Below the pieces are notes generated by a model. That model did not search any database and was not told where the DNA came from. It worked only from the letters and a program-made list of their open reading frames with translations. A stretch of DNA of 64,000 nt from Sphingomonas sp. NFR15 (GTDB taxonomy: Bacteria > Pseudomonadota > Alphaproteobacteria > Sphingomonadales > Sphingomonadaceae), in contig NZ_FMWX01000001.1 in assembly GCF_900103265.1 (NCBI RefSeq), positions 186,001 through 250,000 on the forward strand. The letters are read 5' to 3'. Shown here one piece after another: positions 8,702-17,963 of the stretch (positions are counted from its first letter, which is position 1; every line of letters begins with the position of its first letter). The position numbers and the translations under genes are program-made.

Positions 8702-9162
8702 GCGTTGTTGACGCCCGGTCTAACCAAGAGCCGCCGTCGCGCAGGCGGCGAACGACGGCCGCGTCCCCGGACACGACCCTTCGCCGATCCTCGGAAACTT
8801 GCTGTGTGTCGGGAGTTCGAATATCATGCATTCCGTCGAACCGAGCCGGCAAGTATCGGTTTTCAGGCGAGAAGTTTCGGCCTTTCCGGGGTATCGAAAG
8901 AAAAGCGGATCGATCAGAACCACGGCAAATCAGCCGCTTATCCAATCGGTTCGAATGCCTGCCGCTCCGCCGAATATTCGAAGCCAGCCTTGCCGTCGCG
9001 ACCGGCCCGATAACCCGCTCGCCCCGTCTAGGGCTCGGCGCGGCGCGTTTCACTTCGCGCTGGTACGCCCGATACAGTTTTCCAGCTCAGGGCATTTACC
9101 TCTCTGTGAGGACGACCGTCAGCCAAATCGGCGCCGAACGGTCGCGCAATAAGGATGTCATC
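8702..9162. other. Intergenic stretch between arsR and the Crp/Fnr gene, no gene supported
   Basis: About 460 bases separate the ars regulatory region from the next plus-strand gene. Open frames cross it on both strands, but none has a ribosome site, a recognisable domain or sphingomonad-like codon positions. A GCCGCC/GGCGGC hairpin is visible near 8732-8752. The last bases hold AAGGA, the ribosome site of the next gene. The stretch is less GC-biased than its surroundings and may be decayed sequence or a long 5' region. Confidence 0.5.
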
Positions 9163-9879
9163 ATGTCTGTTATAGCGATTCCGCCGACGGGAGATTTCCA
9201 CCCGGCGCTCCGGCGCCTTGCAGCGATGGTCGAGCTGACCGCCGCCGACCGCGTCGCGCTGCGCGGCGCGGTCGGCCGCGAGCGGAGCGTCAAGGCGCGC
9301 GGCGAACTGTTGCAGGAGGGCAAGCCGATCCGCGAGCGCCTGCTTGTCCTCTCCGGCTGGGCTGCGCGGGTCCGCATCCTTCAGGACGGCCGGCGGCAGA
9401 TCATCAATTTCCTTCTGCCCGGTGATCTGATCGGCAATTGCAGCCATGCCAATCCGTTGGCGCCATCGACAGTCGCCGCGCTCACCCCCCTCACCGTATG
9501 CTCGCTCCCCGATCCGGCGACCTCGCCGACGCTGTGCGAGGCCTATGCGCTGAGCGCCGCGACCGAAACCGCCTATCTGATGGCGCAGATCGTCCGGCTG
9601 GGGCGCATGACCGCGTCCGAGCGCGTCGAAGACCTTCTGCTCGAACTGATGGAGCGGCTGGAGATCACGGGCCTCGCCCGCGAGGGCCATTACGCGATGC
9701 CGATCACGCAGGAGACGATCGCCGATGCGCTCGGGCTGACATCGGTTCACGTCAACCGCATGTTGCAACGCTCGCGTCAAGCCAAGCGATTGCGCTGGGC
9801 GCGCGGCGCGATGGAGATCGCCGCACCGGCCGAAATGCGCCGCGACGTCGGCCGTATGCCGGTCCGCGTCTCGCAATGA
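9163..9879 (+). CDS. Crp/Fnr-family transcriptional regulator
   Basis: The 238-residue protein has an N-terminal cyclic-nucleotide-binding-like beta roll, with GELLQEGKPIRERLLVLSGW and the jelly-roll stretch IINFLLPGDLIG. A C-terminal Crp-type helix-turn-helix follows (ITQETIADALGLTSVHVNRML). The Cys cluster that binds the Fe-S centre in true Fnr is absent, so oxygen sensing of that kind is unlikely. The ATG at 9163 is preceded by AAGGA at seven bases. An open frame reaches back to 8806, but that extension shows no domain. Ligand unknown. It lies just upstream of a hybrid histidine kinase on the same strand. Confidence 0.88.
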   Translation: MSVIAIPPTGDFHPALRRLAAMVELTAADRVALRGAVGRERSVKARGELLQEGKPIRERLLVLSGWAARVRILQDGRRQIINFLLPGDLIGNCSHANPLAPSTVAALTPLTVCSLPDPATSPTLCEAYALSAATETAYLMAQIVRLGRMTASERVEDLLLELMERLEITGLAREGHYAMPITQETIADALGLTSVHVNRMLQRSRQAKRLRWARGAMEIAAPAEMRRDVGRMPVRVSQ

Positions 9880-9950
9880 CGCTTTTCACGCGATAATCAG
9901 GAACTTTCTGTAACAATTGAAATTTCTTACACCTGCGGCGGGCCATTTCC

Positions 9951-12359
9951 GTGTACGATCGCACGATCAACTGTGGGGGTTTGACAAGGGTGACAGGCTC
10001 GGAACGGCGCGAGAGCGGCGGCGGACCCTTTGATTTTGCGGCGGGCGGCGGCGAACTGGGGGAGCGGATCGCGGCCTTCGACTGGGCATCGACCAGCATC
10101 GGCCCGGTCGAGGGGTGGCCGGTCGCGATGAAGACCCTGCTCGCCTTCGTGCTGCGCTCACCCGTGCCGATCGTGACCCTGTGGGGCGACACCGGCGTGA
10201 TGATCTACAACGACGCCTATCGCGCCTTCGCCGGGGGGCGGCATCCAGGCATTCTGGGCACCAACGTCCTCGAAGGGTGGCACGAAGTCGCCGACTTCAA
10301 CGCCAACGTGATGCAGAAGGTGTACCACGAGGGCGGGACGCTCTCCTATCAGGATCAGGAGTTGACGCTGGTTCGCGACGGCACGCCGCGCGTGCTGTGG
10401 ACCAATTTGGAATATTCGCCCGCGTTCGACGAGAACGGCCGGCCGATCGGCGTCGTCGCGGTCGTGATCGAGACCACCGAGAAGGTGCTCGCCAGCCGCC
10501 AGTTGGAGGACGACCGCAACCGGCTCTGGACGATCTCGCGCGATCTGCTGCTGGTCAGCACGATGGAGGGGACGATCACCGCGGTCAATCCGTCCGCGAC
10601 CCGGATGCTGGGCTGGGCCGAAGCCGAACTCGTCGGCGTCAAGGTCTCAGAACTGGTCCACCCGGACGACCTCGCCGACACCGCCGCCGAACTCGAGAAG
10701 CTGTGCCAGGGCCAGACGACGCAGGTGTTCGAGAACCGCTATCGCACGCGCGATGGCGGGTACCGCCTGCTCGCCTGGACGGCGGTGCCCGAAGGCGGCC
10801 GCATCCATGCCGTCGGCCGCGACATCACCGAGGAACGCCAGCTCGTCCGCGATCGCGACCGGATATGGAAGCTGTCGCCGGTGCTCAAGGTCGTGACCGA
10901 TTCCAACGGTTGCATCAGCGATATCAACCCGTCGTGGACGCACAAGCTCGGCTGGACGCGCGAGGAGACGCTCGGCCACCGCACCGCGCACTTCATGATC
11001 GAGGACGAAGGCCGGTGGGCCGAGCGGGTCGAAGCGCTGCGCGCGGGCACGCCGCTGCCCGAATATCGCACCACGCTCGTCGCCAAGGACGGCAGCCACC
11101 ACATCATCCAATGGACGACGGTGCCGGAGAATGGCACGTTCTACGGCTTCGGGCGCGACGTGACCACCGAGATCGAAGCGGCGGCGGCACTCGCGGAGAC
11201 GGAGGCAGCGCTCCGCCAGTCCCAGAAGATGGAGGCGGTCGGCCAGCTCACCGGCGGCATCGCGCACGATTTCAACAATCTGTTGCAAGGCATTACCGGC
11301 AGCCTGGAGATCGTCCAGCGGCGCGTGGCGCAAGGGCGGATCGACGAACTCGACCGCTTCATCACCGGAGCCTCCACGGCCGCGAACCGCGCGGCTGCGC
11401 TGACCCACCGGTTGCTGGCCTTTTCACGCCGCCAGCCGCTCGACCCCAAGCCAGTCAAGGCCAACGCCCTCGTCGCCTCGATGGAAGATCTGCTGCGCCG
11501 GACGATCGGCGAGCGGATCGACCTCGAATTCGTGCTGGCGGGCGGTTTGTGGACCACCAAGTGCGATCCCAACCAGCTCGAGAGCGCGATCCTCAACCTC
11601 GCGATCAACGCGCGCGACGCGATGCCCGACGGCGGCAAGCTGATCATCGAGACGTGCAACACGCATCTCGACCGGGCCTATGTCGCGCGGCAGCGCGGCG
11701 TGAAGCCGGGGCAATATGTGTGCCTAAGCATCTCGGACACGGGCATCGGGATGGACGCAGACACGATCGGCAAGGCGTTCGAGCCGTTCTTCACGACCAA
11801 GCCGATCGGCCATGGCACCGGTCTCGGCCTGTCGATGATCTACGGCTTCGCCCAGCAATCCGAAGGCTATGCCAAAATCTATAGCGAGGTCGGCCAGGGG
11901 ACGACGTTCAAACTCTACCTGCCGAGGCATCGCGGCGGCGGCGAGGAGGACGACGCGGCACCGCCTGCCGCCGCGCTCCAGCATGCCGAGGATGGCGAGG
12001 TCGTCCTCGTGGTCGAGGATGAGGCCGTGGTGCGCGGGCTGATCCTCGAGGAACTGCACGAACTCGGCTATGCCGCGCTGGAAGCGGTGGATGGCGCGAG
12101 CGGGCTCGATATGCTGCGCTCGAAGCTCCGGATCGACCTGCTGATAACCGATATCGGTCTGCCCGGCCTCAACGGCCGGCAATTGGCCGACGCGGCGCGT
12201 GAGCTGCGGCCCGCGCTCAAAGTGCTGTTCATGACGGGCTATGCCGAGAATGCGGCGCTTGCCTCCGGTTTCCTGGAGCACGGCATGGAGATGATCACCA
12301 AGCCGTTCGCGATGGAAGCGCTGGCGAGCCGTATCCGCGCGATGCTGGAAACCCGCTGA
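9951..12359 (+). CDS. Hybrid sensor histidine kinase with three PAS-like domains and a receiver
   Basis: This is a soluble sensor kinase with no membrane segment. PAS-like domains lie at about residues 65-180, 190-295 and 305-405. A HisKA domain follows with GGIAHDFNNLLQGITGSLE (phospho-acceptor His439), then an ATPase domain with NARDAMPDGG, DTGIGM and GTGLGLSMIYGF. A C-terminal receiver carries its phospho-acceptor in LLITDIGLPGLNG (Asp734). The signal is unknown. The start is uncertain: a GTG at 9951 gives 802 residues, while TTG at 9981 and GTG at 9990 stand closer to a GGGGG run. The small gene that follows has its own promoter. Confidence 0.9.
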   Translation: MYDRTINCGGLTRVTGSERRESGGGPFDFAAGGGELGERIAAFDWASTSIGPVEGWPVAMKTLLAFVLRSPVPIVTLWGDTGVMIYNDAYRAFAGGRHPGILGTNVLEGWHEVADFNANVMQKVYHEGGTLSYQDQELTLVRDGTPRVLWTNLEYSPAFDENGRPIGVVAVVIETTEKVLASRQLEDDRNRLWTISRDLLLVSTMEGTITAVNPSATRMLGWAEAELVGVKVSELVHPDDLADTAAELEKLCQGQTTQVFENRYRTRDGGYRLLAWTAVPEGGRIHAVGRDITEERQLVRDRDRIWKLSPVLKVVTDSNGCISDINPSWTHKLGWTREETLGHRTAHFMIEDEGRWAERVEALRAGTPLPEYRTTLVAKDGSHHIIQWTTVPENGTFYGFGRDVTTEIEAAAALAETEAALRQSQKMEAVGQLTGGIAHDFNNLLQGITGSLEIVQRRVAQGRIDELDRFITGASTAANRAAALTHRLLAFSRRQPLDPKPVKANALVASMEDLLRRTIGERIDLEFVLAGGLWTTKCDPNQLESAILNLAINARDAMPDGGKLIIETCNTHLDRAYVARQRGVKPGQYVCLSISDTGIGMDADTIGKAFEPFFTTKPIGHGTGLGLSMIYGFAQQSEGYAKIYSEVGQGTTFKLYLPRHRGGGEEDDAAPPAAALQHAEDGEVVLVVEDEAVVRGLILEELHELGYAALEAVDGASGLDMLRSKLRIDLLITDIGLPGLNGRQLADAARELRPALKVLFMTGYAENAALASGFLEHGMEMITKPFAMEALASRIRAMLETR

Positions 12360-12413
12360 GCCGCACGTTGCGGCACGTTTTCCGCCCAGGACGAGAGCGA
12401 GCGGGCGACGCGC

Positions 12414-12438
12414 GGAACGTCGCGGTGCGGCATATGTT
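12414..12438 (+). promoter_or_regulatory. EcfG-like (general stress response) promoter
   Basis: GGAAC (12414-12418) is followed after 16 bases by TGTT (12435-12438). Alphaproteobacterial EcfG promoters have GGAAC, 16-17 bases and CGTT, so one base of the -10 differs. The predicted start lies about 20 bases upstream of the ATG of the small downstream gene. No sigma-70-like pair is evident at the same place. Confidence 0.5.
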
Positions 12439-12465
12439 CTGTCTTTCTGAGAATGGGAGACGATC

Positions 12466-12675
12466 ATGAGCGACAGACAGCCGATGCCCGCCGACGAGCG
12501 CGAGAAGCCCGAGACGATCACCGAGGACGTCACGCCCAAGGCCGAGTCGGCCGGTGAAAGCGGCGGTGGCGCCTACCCCAACCCGCATACCGGCAAAGAC
12601 GGCGGCGGCTTCGACGGCGGACAGACCGAGCGCCCGTACAGCGGCCCCGACAACCCGAACGCGACGACCAAATAG
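12466..12675 (+). CDS. Small hydrophilic disordered protein (69 aa), unknown function
   Basis: The protein is rich in Gly, Pro, Asp, Glu and Thr and has no hydrophobic stretch, so it is predicted to be soluble and unstructured. Short motifs AYPNPHTGKDGGGFDGGQTE and PYSGPDNPNA can be seen. A strong ribosome site, GGGAGA, stands five bases before the ATG, which supports expression. The EcfG-like promoter upstream suggests it is a stress-induced protein. I recognise no family function. Confidence 0.78.
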   Translation: MSDRQPMPADEREKPETITEDVTPKAESAGESGGGAYPNPHTGKDGGGFDGGQTERPYSGPDNPNATTK

Positions 12676-12792
12676 CCGGAAAGTTCCTAACCTGAGCGGG
12701 TTAGTCCCGGATCACAGGGAACCCGCGCGCAGGCTTCGGGATTGTCTTTCCGCCGCGCCAGCGGCGGCAGTGCCGAGGCGAGGAGGACATTC

Positions 12793-15018
12793 GTGGCGAC
12801 CCGTGCCCGATCACAGGAGACCGTCGGCGCCAGCCCCTATGTGCTGGCGTTGCGACACGCGCTTCGTGACGGCACCATGCGAACCGTCGCCGAATTCGAC
12901 ATCGGCGCGCTCCGCGTCGAGCTACGCGTCGGGCAGGACTCGCTATGGGCGCTCGTGCGCCGCCCGAATGCCGGCGGGCTGGCGATACGCGCCGCCTATC
13001 CAAGCGGCCCTTTCGAATGTTCGCAGGTGCGGGCGGACGACGGTGAGATCGTCAAGCTGCGGCTGAACAGCGCGCTCGGCGAGCATGTCGTGTCCTTCCG
13101 GACGCACGACGATGCGCTCCAGTCGCTGCGGATCACCGCCGAACTCACGCCCAGCACGCCGATCCTCGTCCCATTCATGCCGCGTGATCTGTACCCGCTC
13201 GACCACGTCGACGATCCGCTCGGCGCGGTGGGTCAGGTCGAGGCGGGGCAACGCGGGCTGAACGTCGGCGTGGTGTATTTTCACATCGACGATCCCGCGT
13301 TCGGCAGCGTGTTGTATTTCCAGAACCTGACCGCGATGAACCCGTATTATCGCGCGACCAAGACCGCCCCGGACAGCGCGGTCGGCGGGGTGTGGCCCGA
13401 GCTCGGCTATCTGCCGCCCACCCCCGCGCAAAGCGGCACCCCGCCGATCGACGCGCTGCCCGCCGGCAAACGGGTGACGATGTCCGACGCGATCCTGGTG
13501 TTCCGCCACGATGCTGCCCCGCACGAGCGCGAATCCGCACGCCGGTTCCTGCAAATGCTCGGGGTGGCGTACAAACAGCTCGCGCTGCCGGGGACCGACT
13601 ATCGCGACTGGGTCGGCCGCGCGGAGAAGACGCTTCGCGATCTCGATGAAGCGCCGGCGGCGACGATCCGGCACTACGGCCACCGCTATATCCATCCCTA
13701 CACCGGGGCCGAATATCCCGATGTGATGGTGCAGATGTCGATCGTCTCCGCGCTGCACGACTGGAGCAAGTGGACCGGCGAAGACGTTCCGCTCAAGCGA
13801 GCGTTTCAAGCGGCGCTCGACAAATTCTACGACCCGAAATTGCGGACGCTCAGGCGGTATCTGCCCAACGTCGGCAAGGACAAGAACGCCGATGCGGTCG
13901 ATAGCTGGTATCTCTATCACCCGCTGCTCAACCTGAGCAATCTCGCGCTCGACGGCGACGATCACGCGCGCACGCTGTTCCTCGATTCGATCGACTATGC
14001 GATCAAGGCGGCGCGGCATTTCGACTATCGGTGGCCGGTCCAGTATGACCTGACCGACTTCTCGGTCATCACCGATGTGGCGGACGCCGACGGTCGCGGC
14101 CAGACCGACGTGGGCGGGGTCTATGCCTGGGTGATGCTCCAGGCGTTCCAGCTCACCGACGACAAGCGCTTCCTCGACGAAGCGCGTGCGGCGCTCGACG
14201 CCGCGATGGGGCTTCGCTTCAACATCAATTATCAGGCGAACCTCACCGCCTGGGGCGCGACCGCGTGCATGCGGATGTGGCGGATCACCAACGCGCCGAT
14301 CTATCTGGAGCAGAGCTACGTCTATCTCGGCAGCTTCTTCCAGAATTGCGAGATTTGGGAAAGCCAGCTCGAACTGGCGGTGCATTACCGCAATTTCCTG
14401 GGCGTGACCTGCCTGCAGGACGCGCCGTATATGGCGATCTACGAATGCTTCGAGTCGTTCGCCGCGTTCGAGCGCTATCTCGACGACAGCGGGCCGGAAC
14501 TCGATCCGGCGGTGCGGATGCTGATCGCCGAATATTGCAAACATGCGCTCGACCGGGCGTGGTATTATTATCCCGACGTTCTGCCGCCCGAGGCGATCTC
14601 GCCCGAGCAGCGCGCGGGCAATGGCCATATCGACCCCAAGCTGTCGTTCCCGCTCGAGGATCTGTATCCCGACGGGCAATTGGCGGGCCAGGTCGGCCAG
14701 GAAGTCTATGGCGCGGGCGCCGCGTTCATCTTCGCCACGCGCGCGTTCACGCATGTCGAGGATGCGCCGTTCCTGCTGTTCTGCGACCATCTGCTCCGCG
14801 CGATCGAACGCACCGGGGATCGGGCGCTGACGCTGACGCTTGACGGCGGCGAGACCTGTACCGCCGCGCTGAGCCTCGTGCGCCGCAAACGGCGGACGCT
14901 GACCAAGAGCCGAGTCGCCACCATCGGCGGCGACACGGTGCGCGCGCACGCATCCTCGCCCGACCGGATCGATTACCGTGTGCCGGCGAACGGCCGCCTG
15001 GTCATCACCTGGGAATGA
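12793..15018 (+). CDS. Large cytosolic protein of unknown function, probable helical-toroid (six-hairpin-like) fold
   Basis: I do not recognise a named family. The 741-residue protein has no signal peptide. The first 250 residues look beta-rich. The remainder is rich in Trp, Tyr and paired helices (HYGHRYIHPYTGAEYPDVM, VDSWYLYHPLLNLSNLAL, GVYAWVMLQAFQLT, NYQANLTAWGATACMRMW), a texture like (alpha/alpha)6 glycosidases or epimerases. The GTG at 12793 is chosen because GAGGAGG lies just before it; an open frame begins 51 bases earlier without one. Its stop overlaps the start of the DUF2946 gene. A sugar-active role is only a guess from the fold-like pattern. Confidence 0.75.
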   Translation: MATRARSQETVGASPYVLALRHALRDGTMRTVAEFDIGALRVELRVGQDSLWALVRRPNAGGLAIRAAYPSGPFECSQVRADDGEIVKLRLNSALGEHVVSFRTHDDALQSLRITAELTPSTPILVPFMPRDLYPLDHVDDPLGAVGQVEAGQRGLNVGVVYFHIDDPAFGSVLYFQNLTAMNPYYRATKTAPDSAVGGVWPELGYLPPTPAQSGTPPIDALPAGKRVTMSDAILVFRHDAAPHERESARRFLQMLGVAYKQLALPGTDYRDWVGRAEKTLRDLDEAPAATIRHYGHRYIHPYTGAEYPDVMVQMSIVSALHDWSKWTGEDVPLKRAFQAALDKFYDPKLRTLRRYLPNVGKDKNADAVDSWYLYHPLLNLSNLALDGDDHARTLFLDSIDYAIKAARHFDYRWPVQYDLTDFSVITDVADADGRGQTDVGGVYAWVMLQAFQLTDDKRFLDEARAALDAAMGLRFNINYQANLTAWGATACMRMWRITNAPIYLEQSYVYLGSFFQNCEIWESQLELAVHYRNFLGVTCLQDAPYMAIYECFESFAAFERYLDDSGPELDPAVRMLIAEYCKHALDRAWYYYPDVLPPEAISPEQRAGNGHIDPKLSFPLEDLYPDGQLAGQVGQEVYGAGAAFIFATRAFTHVEDAPFLLFCDHLLRAIERTGDRALTLTLDGGETCTAALSLVRRKRRTLTKSRVATIGGDTVRAHASSPDRIDYRVPANGRLVITWE

Positions 15019-15512
15019 CGCCACGCGGAGGGCATGGACGTTTTGCCGCCGTGACAGCGCCCAGCGGGACGCATAGAGGCTTGAGCGTGCAGAGGTTCCG
15101 CGATCATCTGAGGCAGCATCCGGCGTTGGCCGCGTGGCTGCTGACGCTCGCGCTGCTGCTCAAGCTGCTCGTGCCGAGCGGCTATATGCTCGATGCGTCC
15201 GGGCGGTCGATCGGCCTCGTCCTGTGCTCGGGCATGACTCCGAGCCATGCCGCGCCCATGGCCATGCCGATGGCGATGCCGGGCATGGCGCATCACGCCG
15301 ACCATGACAGCAAGAAGGACGGTCAAACCGCCGAACAGCCGTGCGCCTTCGCCGGGTTGAACGCCGCATCGCTGGCGGCGGCCGATCCGGTCCTGCTCGC
15401 GGCGGCGATCGCGTTCGTGATCGCGGTCGTATTCCGGCACGTCAGCCAGAAGCCGGTCGGGGCGCGCGTCTATCTGAGACCACCGTTGCGCGGACCACCG
15501 TCGCGCCTGTGA
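15015..15512 (+). CDS. DUF2946-type membrane protein, His/Met-rich
   Basis: The protein has a first membrane segment (LAAWLLTLALLLKLLVPSGY) followed by the DUF2946 signature SGYMLDASGRSIGLVLCSG. A Met/His-rich loop follows (AAPMAMPMAMPGMAHHADHD), then a second hydrophobic segment (DPVLLAAAIAFVIAVVF). Met/His-rich loops of this kind usually bind copper. The ATG at 15015 overlaps the previous stop (ATGA). A GTG at 15087, just before VQRFRDHLRQHP, is an alternative that gives a more typical length. It precedes a TonB receptor and a PepSY protein, and the trio is probably an outer/inner membrane copper-handling unit (inference). Confidence 0.8.
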   Translation: MTPRGGHGRFAAVTAPSGTHRGLSVQRFRDHLRQHPALAAWLLTLALLLKLLVPSGYMLDASGRSIGLVLCSGMTPSHAAPMAMPMAMPGMAHHADHDSKKDGQTAEQPCAFAGLNAASLAAADPVLLAAAIAFVIAVVFRHVSQKPVGARVYLRPPLRGPPSRL

Positions 15513-15614
15513 TGATCGGCCTCTTCGCGCGCGCCTGACCGGCGCGGCGTGTGCCGACGGCGCGGCGGATGCCGCGCCTCCATCCTTGCTGCACTCGCGC
15601 CAACAGGAGTCACT

Positions 15615-17963
15615 GTGCGCCTTTTCCTGCCTTGCGCGGCGTCGATCGCCGTGCTCGCCGCGTCGACGGCCTCCGCCCAATCCCCTCCAGACGCGCGTCG
15701 CGCCGAATTGCTGCGGCAACGCGACGCGATCGACGCCGAGCTGCGCCAGATCGACGCGGCGCCCCCCGCCCCGCCCGCCCCGTCGAGCGCGCCGGTGGAA
15801 ACGCGTGACATCGTGGTCATGGGCAACGCGCTGACGCTCACCACCAGGGTCGCCGGCCAGACCGACACGACCATCGCCAACGCCGATTTCCGCAACACCC
15901 CCGCGACGACGATCGCCGATATCGTCAGGCTCTCCCCCGGCGTCACCGTGATCGGGGGCAACGGCCCGCGCGATGTCGGCGTGTCGATCCGGGGATCGAA
16001 CGCACGCAACAGCTTCGGCGCGCGCAACATCCAGGTGTTCGAGGATGATTTTCCCGTCACCCAGCCCGACGGCCTCGCCCGCTTCGACCTCACCGACCCG
16101 CACGCCTATGGCGCGGTCGATGTCGTGCGCGGGCCATCCTCGGCGCGCTACGGCAATTACGCGGTGGAGGGGGCGATCAACTTCCGCACGCGCAGCGGCC
16201 GCGACCTGCAAGGGATCGAGGCGGGGATCGACGGCGGCAGCTTCGGCTATCTCAACGCCTATGCGACGCTCGGCCATGCCGGGCACGGTTTCGACTATAG
16301 CGTGTTCGGCAGCTTCGCGCGCGCGGACGGCGCGACCGGACACACCGGCTACGAAACCGGCACGATCAACGCGCTCGCGACGCTCGCCCTGTCCGACCGC
16401 GACCGCATCACGGGCAAGGTGATCTATAACGAGGGCGAGTTCCGGCTCTCGACGCGGCTGTCGTACAATCAGTATCTCGCCAACCCGTATCAGCAGGGCT
16501 GCGACCGGGCGGCGACCGCCGCGCCCGGCTGCGGGACGATCTCGGTGCTGGTGAACGGCGTCAACGGCGCGCGGATCGCGCAGACCGCCGCCGAGGGCGA
16601 CCTTGCCCGCAACGACCGCCGCACGATCGTCGGCGCGCGGTATGAGCACGATGTCTCCGCCGGTACGACCTGGCGGACGCAGGCGACCTTCGACAGCCGC
16701 GTCGTCTTCCAGCCGACCAGCGCGACGCCGTTTCGGGGCACGCTCAACAGCTACAACGTCAGTTCCGACGTGACCGCGAAGAGCCGCCTCGCCGGCATGG
16801 ACGCGGTCAGCTTCATCGGCGTCTTCTACAATTACCTCGATGCGCAGAATTATTCGTTCAACAAGACGCCCGCCGGCCGCAACGGCATCGGCGCGCCGAC
16901 GCAGACGGTGTTCGGCGGCGTGCGCAACATGGGCGCGCGCGCGCGCGAAGAACTTGGCATCACCTCCAATCTGCAACTGATCCTCGGCATCGGCTACGAG
17001 CATTCGCGGATCGACATGCGGCAGACCGCGTACACCTATCCCTTGGGAGCCGGCCCAACGCTGGCCTACATCCCCGCGCTGCGCGACTTCGACAATGTCG
17101 CGCCCGAAGCGGCGCTGGTCTGGCGAGCCGACCCGGCGCTGAAGCTGCACGCGCGGATCGGCACGGCTTACGGTATCCCGCAATCGGGACAGTTGTTCGT
17201 CACCACCGCTGGCGTGGCGGGCAACAATACCGATCTCAAGACGCAGACCAATCTCGGTGTCGATCTCGGCGCGGAGGTGAAGCTGGCCGACACGCTGACC
17301 GCCGAACTGACCGGCTATCACGAGTGGTTCCGCAACGAACAGGTCAGCCAGTCGGCGGGCGTCAATCTGCTGTCGTTCACCACCAATGTGCCCCGCTCGA
17401 TCCATCGGGGCGTCGAAGTGGCGATGCGCTGGACGCCGCTGGCCGCCGCGTTGCCGGGTGGCTATGTGCAGGCGAATTACAGCTACAATGACCAGCGCTA
17501 CACCCGTTATGTCGAGCGGCTGACCTCGGGCGCGGTGTCGGCGGCGTTCGACCGCGCCGACAAGCGCATTCCCGGCGTGATCCCGAACTTCATCAACGCC
17601 CGTGTCGGCTATGATGCTCCGCACGGCGCGCTCGCCGGCTTGGGCGGGTTCGCGGAGGTGACGTATCGCTCGCGCTACTTCATCGACAATGCCAATCTGC
17701 TGAGCATCCCCGCCTATACGCTGCTCAACCTCAACCTGCATTACGATCCGCCGGCGGGCGAAGGCTGGTGGTCGCGGCTGTCCTTCTACGCCTCGGTGCA
17801 GAACCTCACCGACAAGACCTATATAGGCTCCGCCTCGATCATCTCGGACAGCCTCGACGCGGCGGGGCGGCAGAACCCGGCCAGGGTACTCATGAATACG
17901 ACAGGCGCGCTCTACGCCGGGCAGCCGCGCACCGTCTATGTCGGTCTGAAAGGACGGTTCTGA
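15615..17963 (+). CDS. TonB-dependent outer-membrane receptor, probable copper/metal receptor
   Basis: The 782-residue protein has a signal peptide ending in ASTASAQ. A short helical segment (RRAELLRQRDAIDAELRQID) is followed by a plug domain (TPATTIADIVRLSPGVTVIGG; VRGPSSARYGNYAVEGAINF) and a 22-strand-type barrel ending in ...YVGLKGRF with the C-terminal Phe. The GTG at 15615 follows AGGAG at five bases, and an upstream ATG does not give a signal peptide. It sits between a DUF2946 gene and a PepSY gene, with one base shared with the latter (TGATG). Substrate assignment to copper rests on these neighbours only. Confidence 0.88.
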   Translation: MRLFLPCAASIAVLAASTASAQSPPDARRAELLRQRDAIDAELRQIDAAPPAPPAPSSAPVETRDIVVMGNALTLTTRVAGQTDTTIANADFRNTPATTIADIVRLSPGVTVIGGNGPRDVGVSIRGSNARNSFGARNIQVFEDDFPVTQPDGLARFDLTDPHAYGAVDVVRGPSSARYGNYAVEGAINFRTRSGRDLQGIEAGIDGGSFGYLNAYATLGHAGHGFDYSVFGSFARADGATGHTGYETGTINALATLALSDRDRITGKVIYNEGEFRLSTRLSYNQYLANPYQQGCDRAATAAPGCGTISVLVNGVNGARIAQTAAEGDLARNDRRTIVGARYEHDVSAGTTWRTQATFDSRVVFQPTSATPFRGTLNSYNVSSDVTAKSRLAGMDAVSFIGVFYNYLDAQNYSFNKTPAGRNGIGAPTQTVFGGVRNMGARAREELGITSNLQLILGIGYEHSRIDMRQTAYTYPLGAGPTLAYIPALRDFDNVAPEAALVWRADPALKLHARIGTAYGIPQSGQLFVTTAGVAGNNTDLKTQTNLGVDLGAEVKLADTLTAELTGYHEWFRNEQVSQSAGVNLLSFTTNVPRSIHRGVEVAMRWTPLAAALPGGYVQANYSYNDQRYTRYVERLTSGAVSAAFDRADKRIPGVIPNFINARVGYDAPHGALAGLGGFAEVTYRSRYFIDNANLLSIPAYTLLNLNLHYDPPAGEGWWSRLSFYASVQNLTDKTYIGSASIISDSLDAAGRQNPARVLMNTTGALYAGQPRTVYVGLKGRF

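Noticed and set aside
8676..9053. A 125-codon minus-strand frame in the arsR-Crp/Fnr gap
   Set aside because: It has no ribosome site and no recognisable domain, and it overlaps the ars promoter region. Treated as non-coding.
9898..9925. GGAAC before the hybrid histidine kinase as an EcfG promoter
   Set aside because: The bases 16-17 positions downstream (ATTTC region) do not match CGTT.
12943..15024. A 693-codon open frame on the minus strand opposite the unknown 741-residue gene
   Set aside because: This was considered seriously because the plus-strand protein is unrecognised. The plus frame has a GAGGAGG ribosome site, balanced amino-acid use and a Trp/Tyr-rich helical pattern; the minus frame has shadow-like composition.
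14973..17741. A 922-codon open frame on the minus strand
   Set aside because: It runs antisense to the DUF2946 gene and TonB receptor, has an Arg/Gly-rich composition typical of shadow frames in GC-rich DNA, and shows no domain or ribosome site. The plus-strand genes have clear homology.
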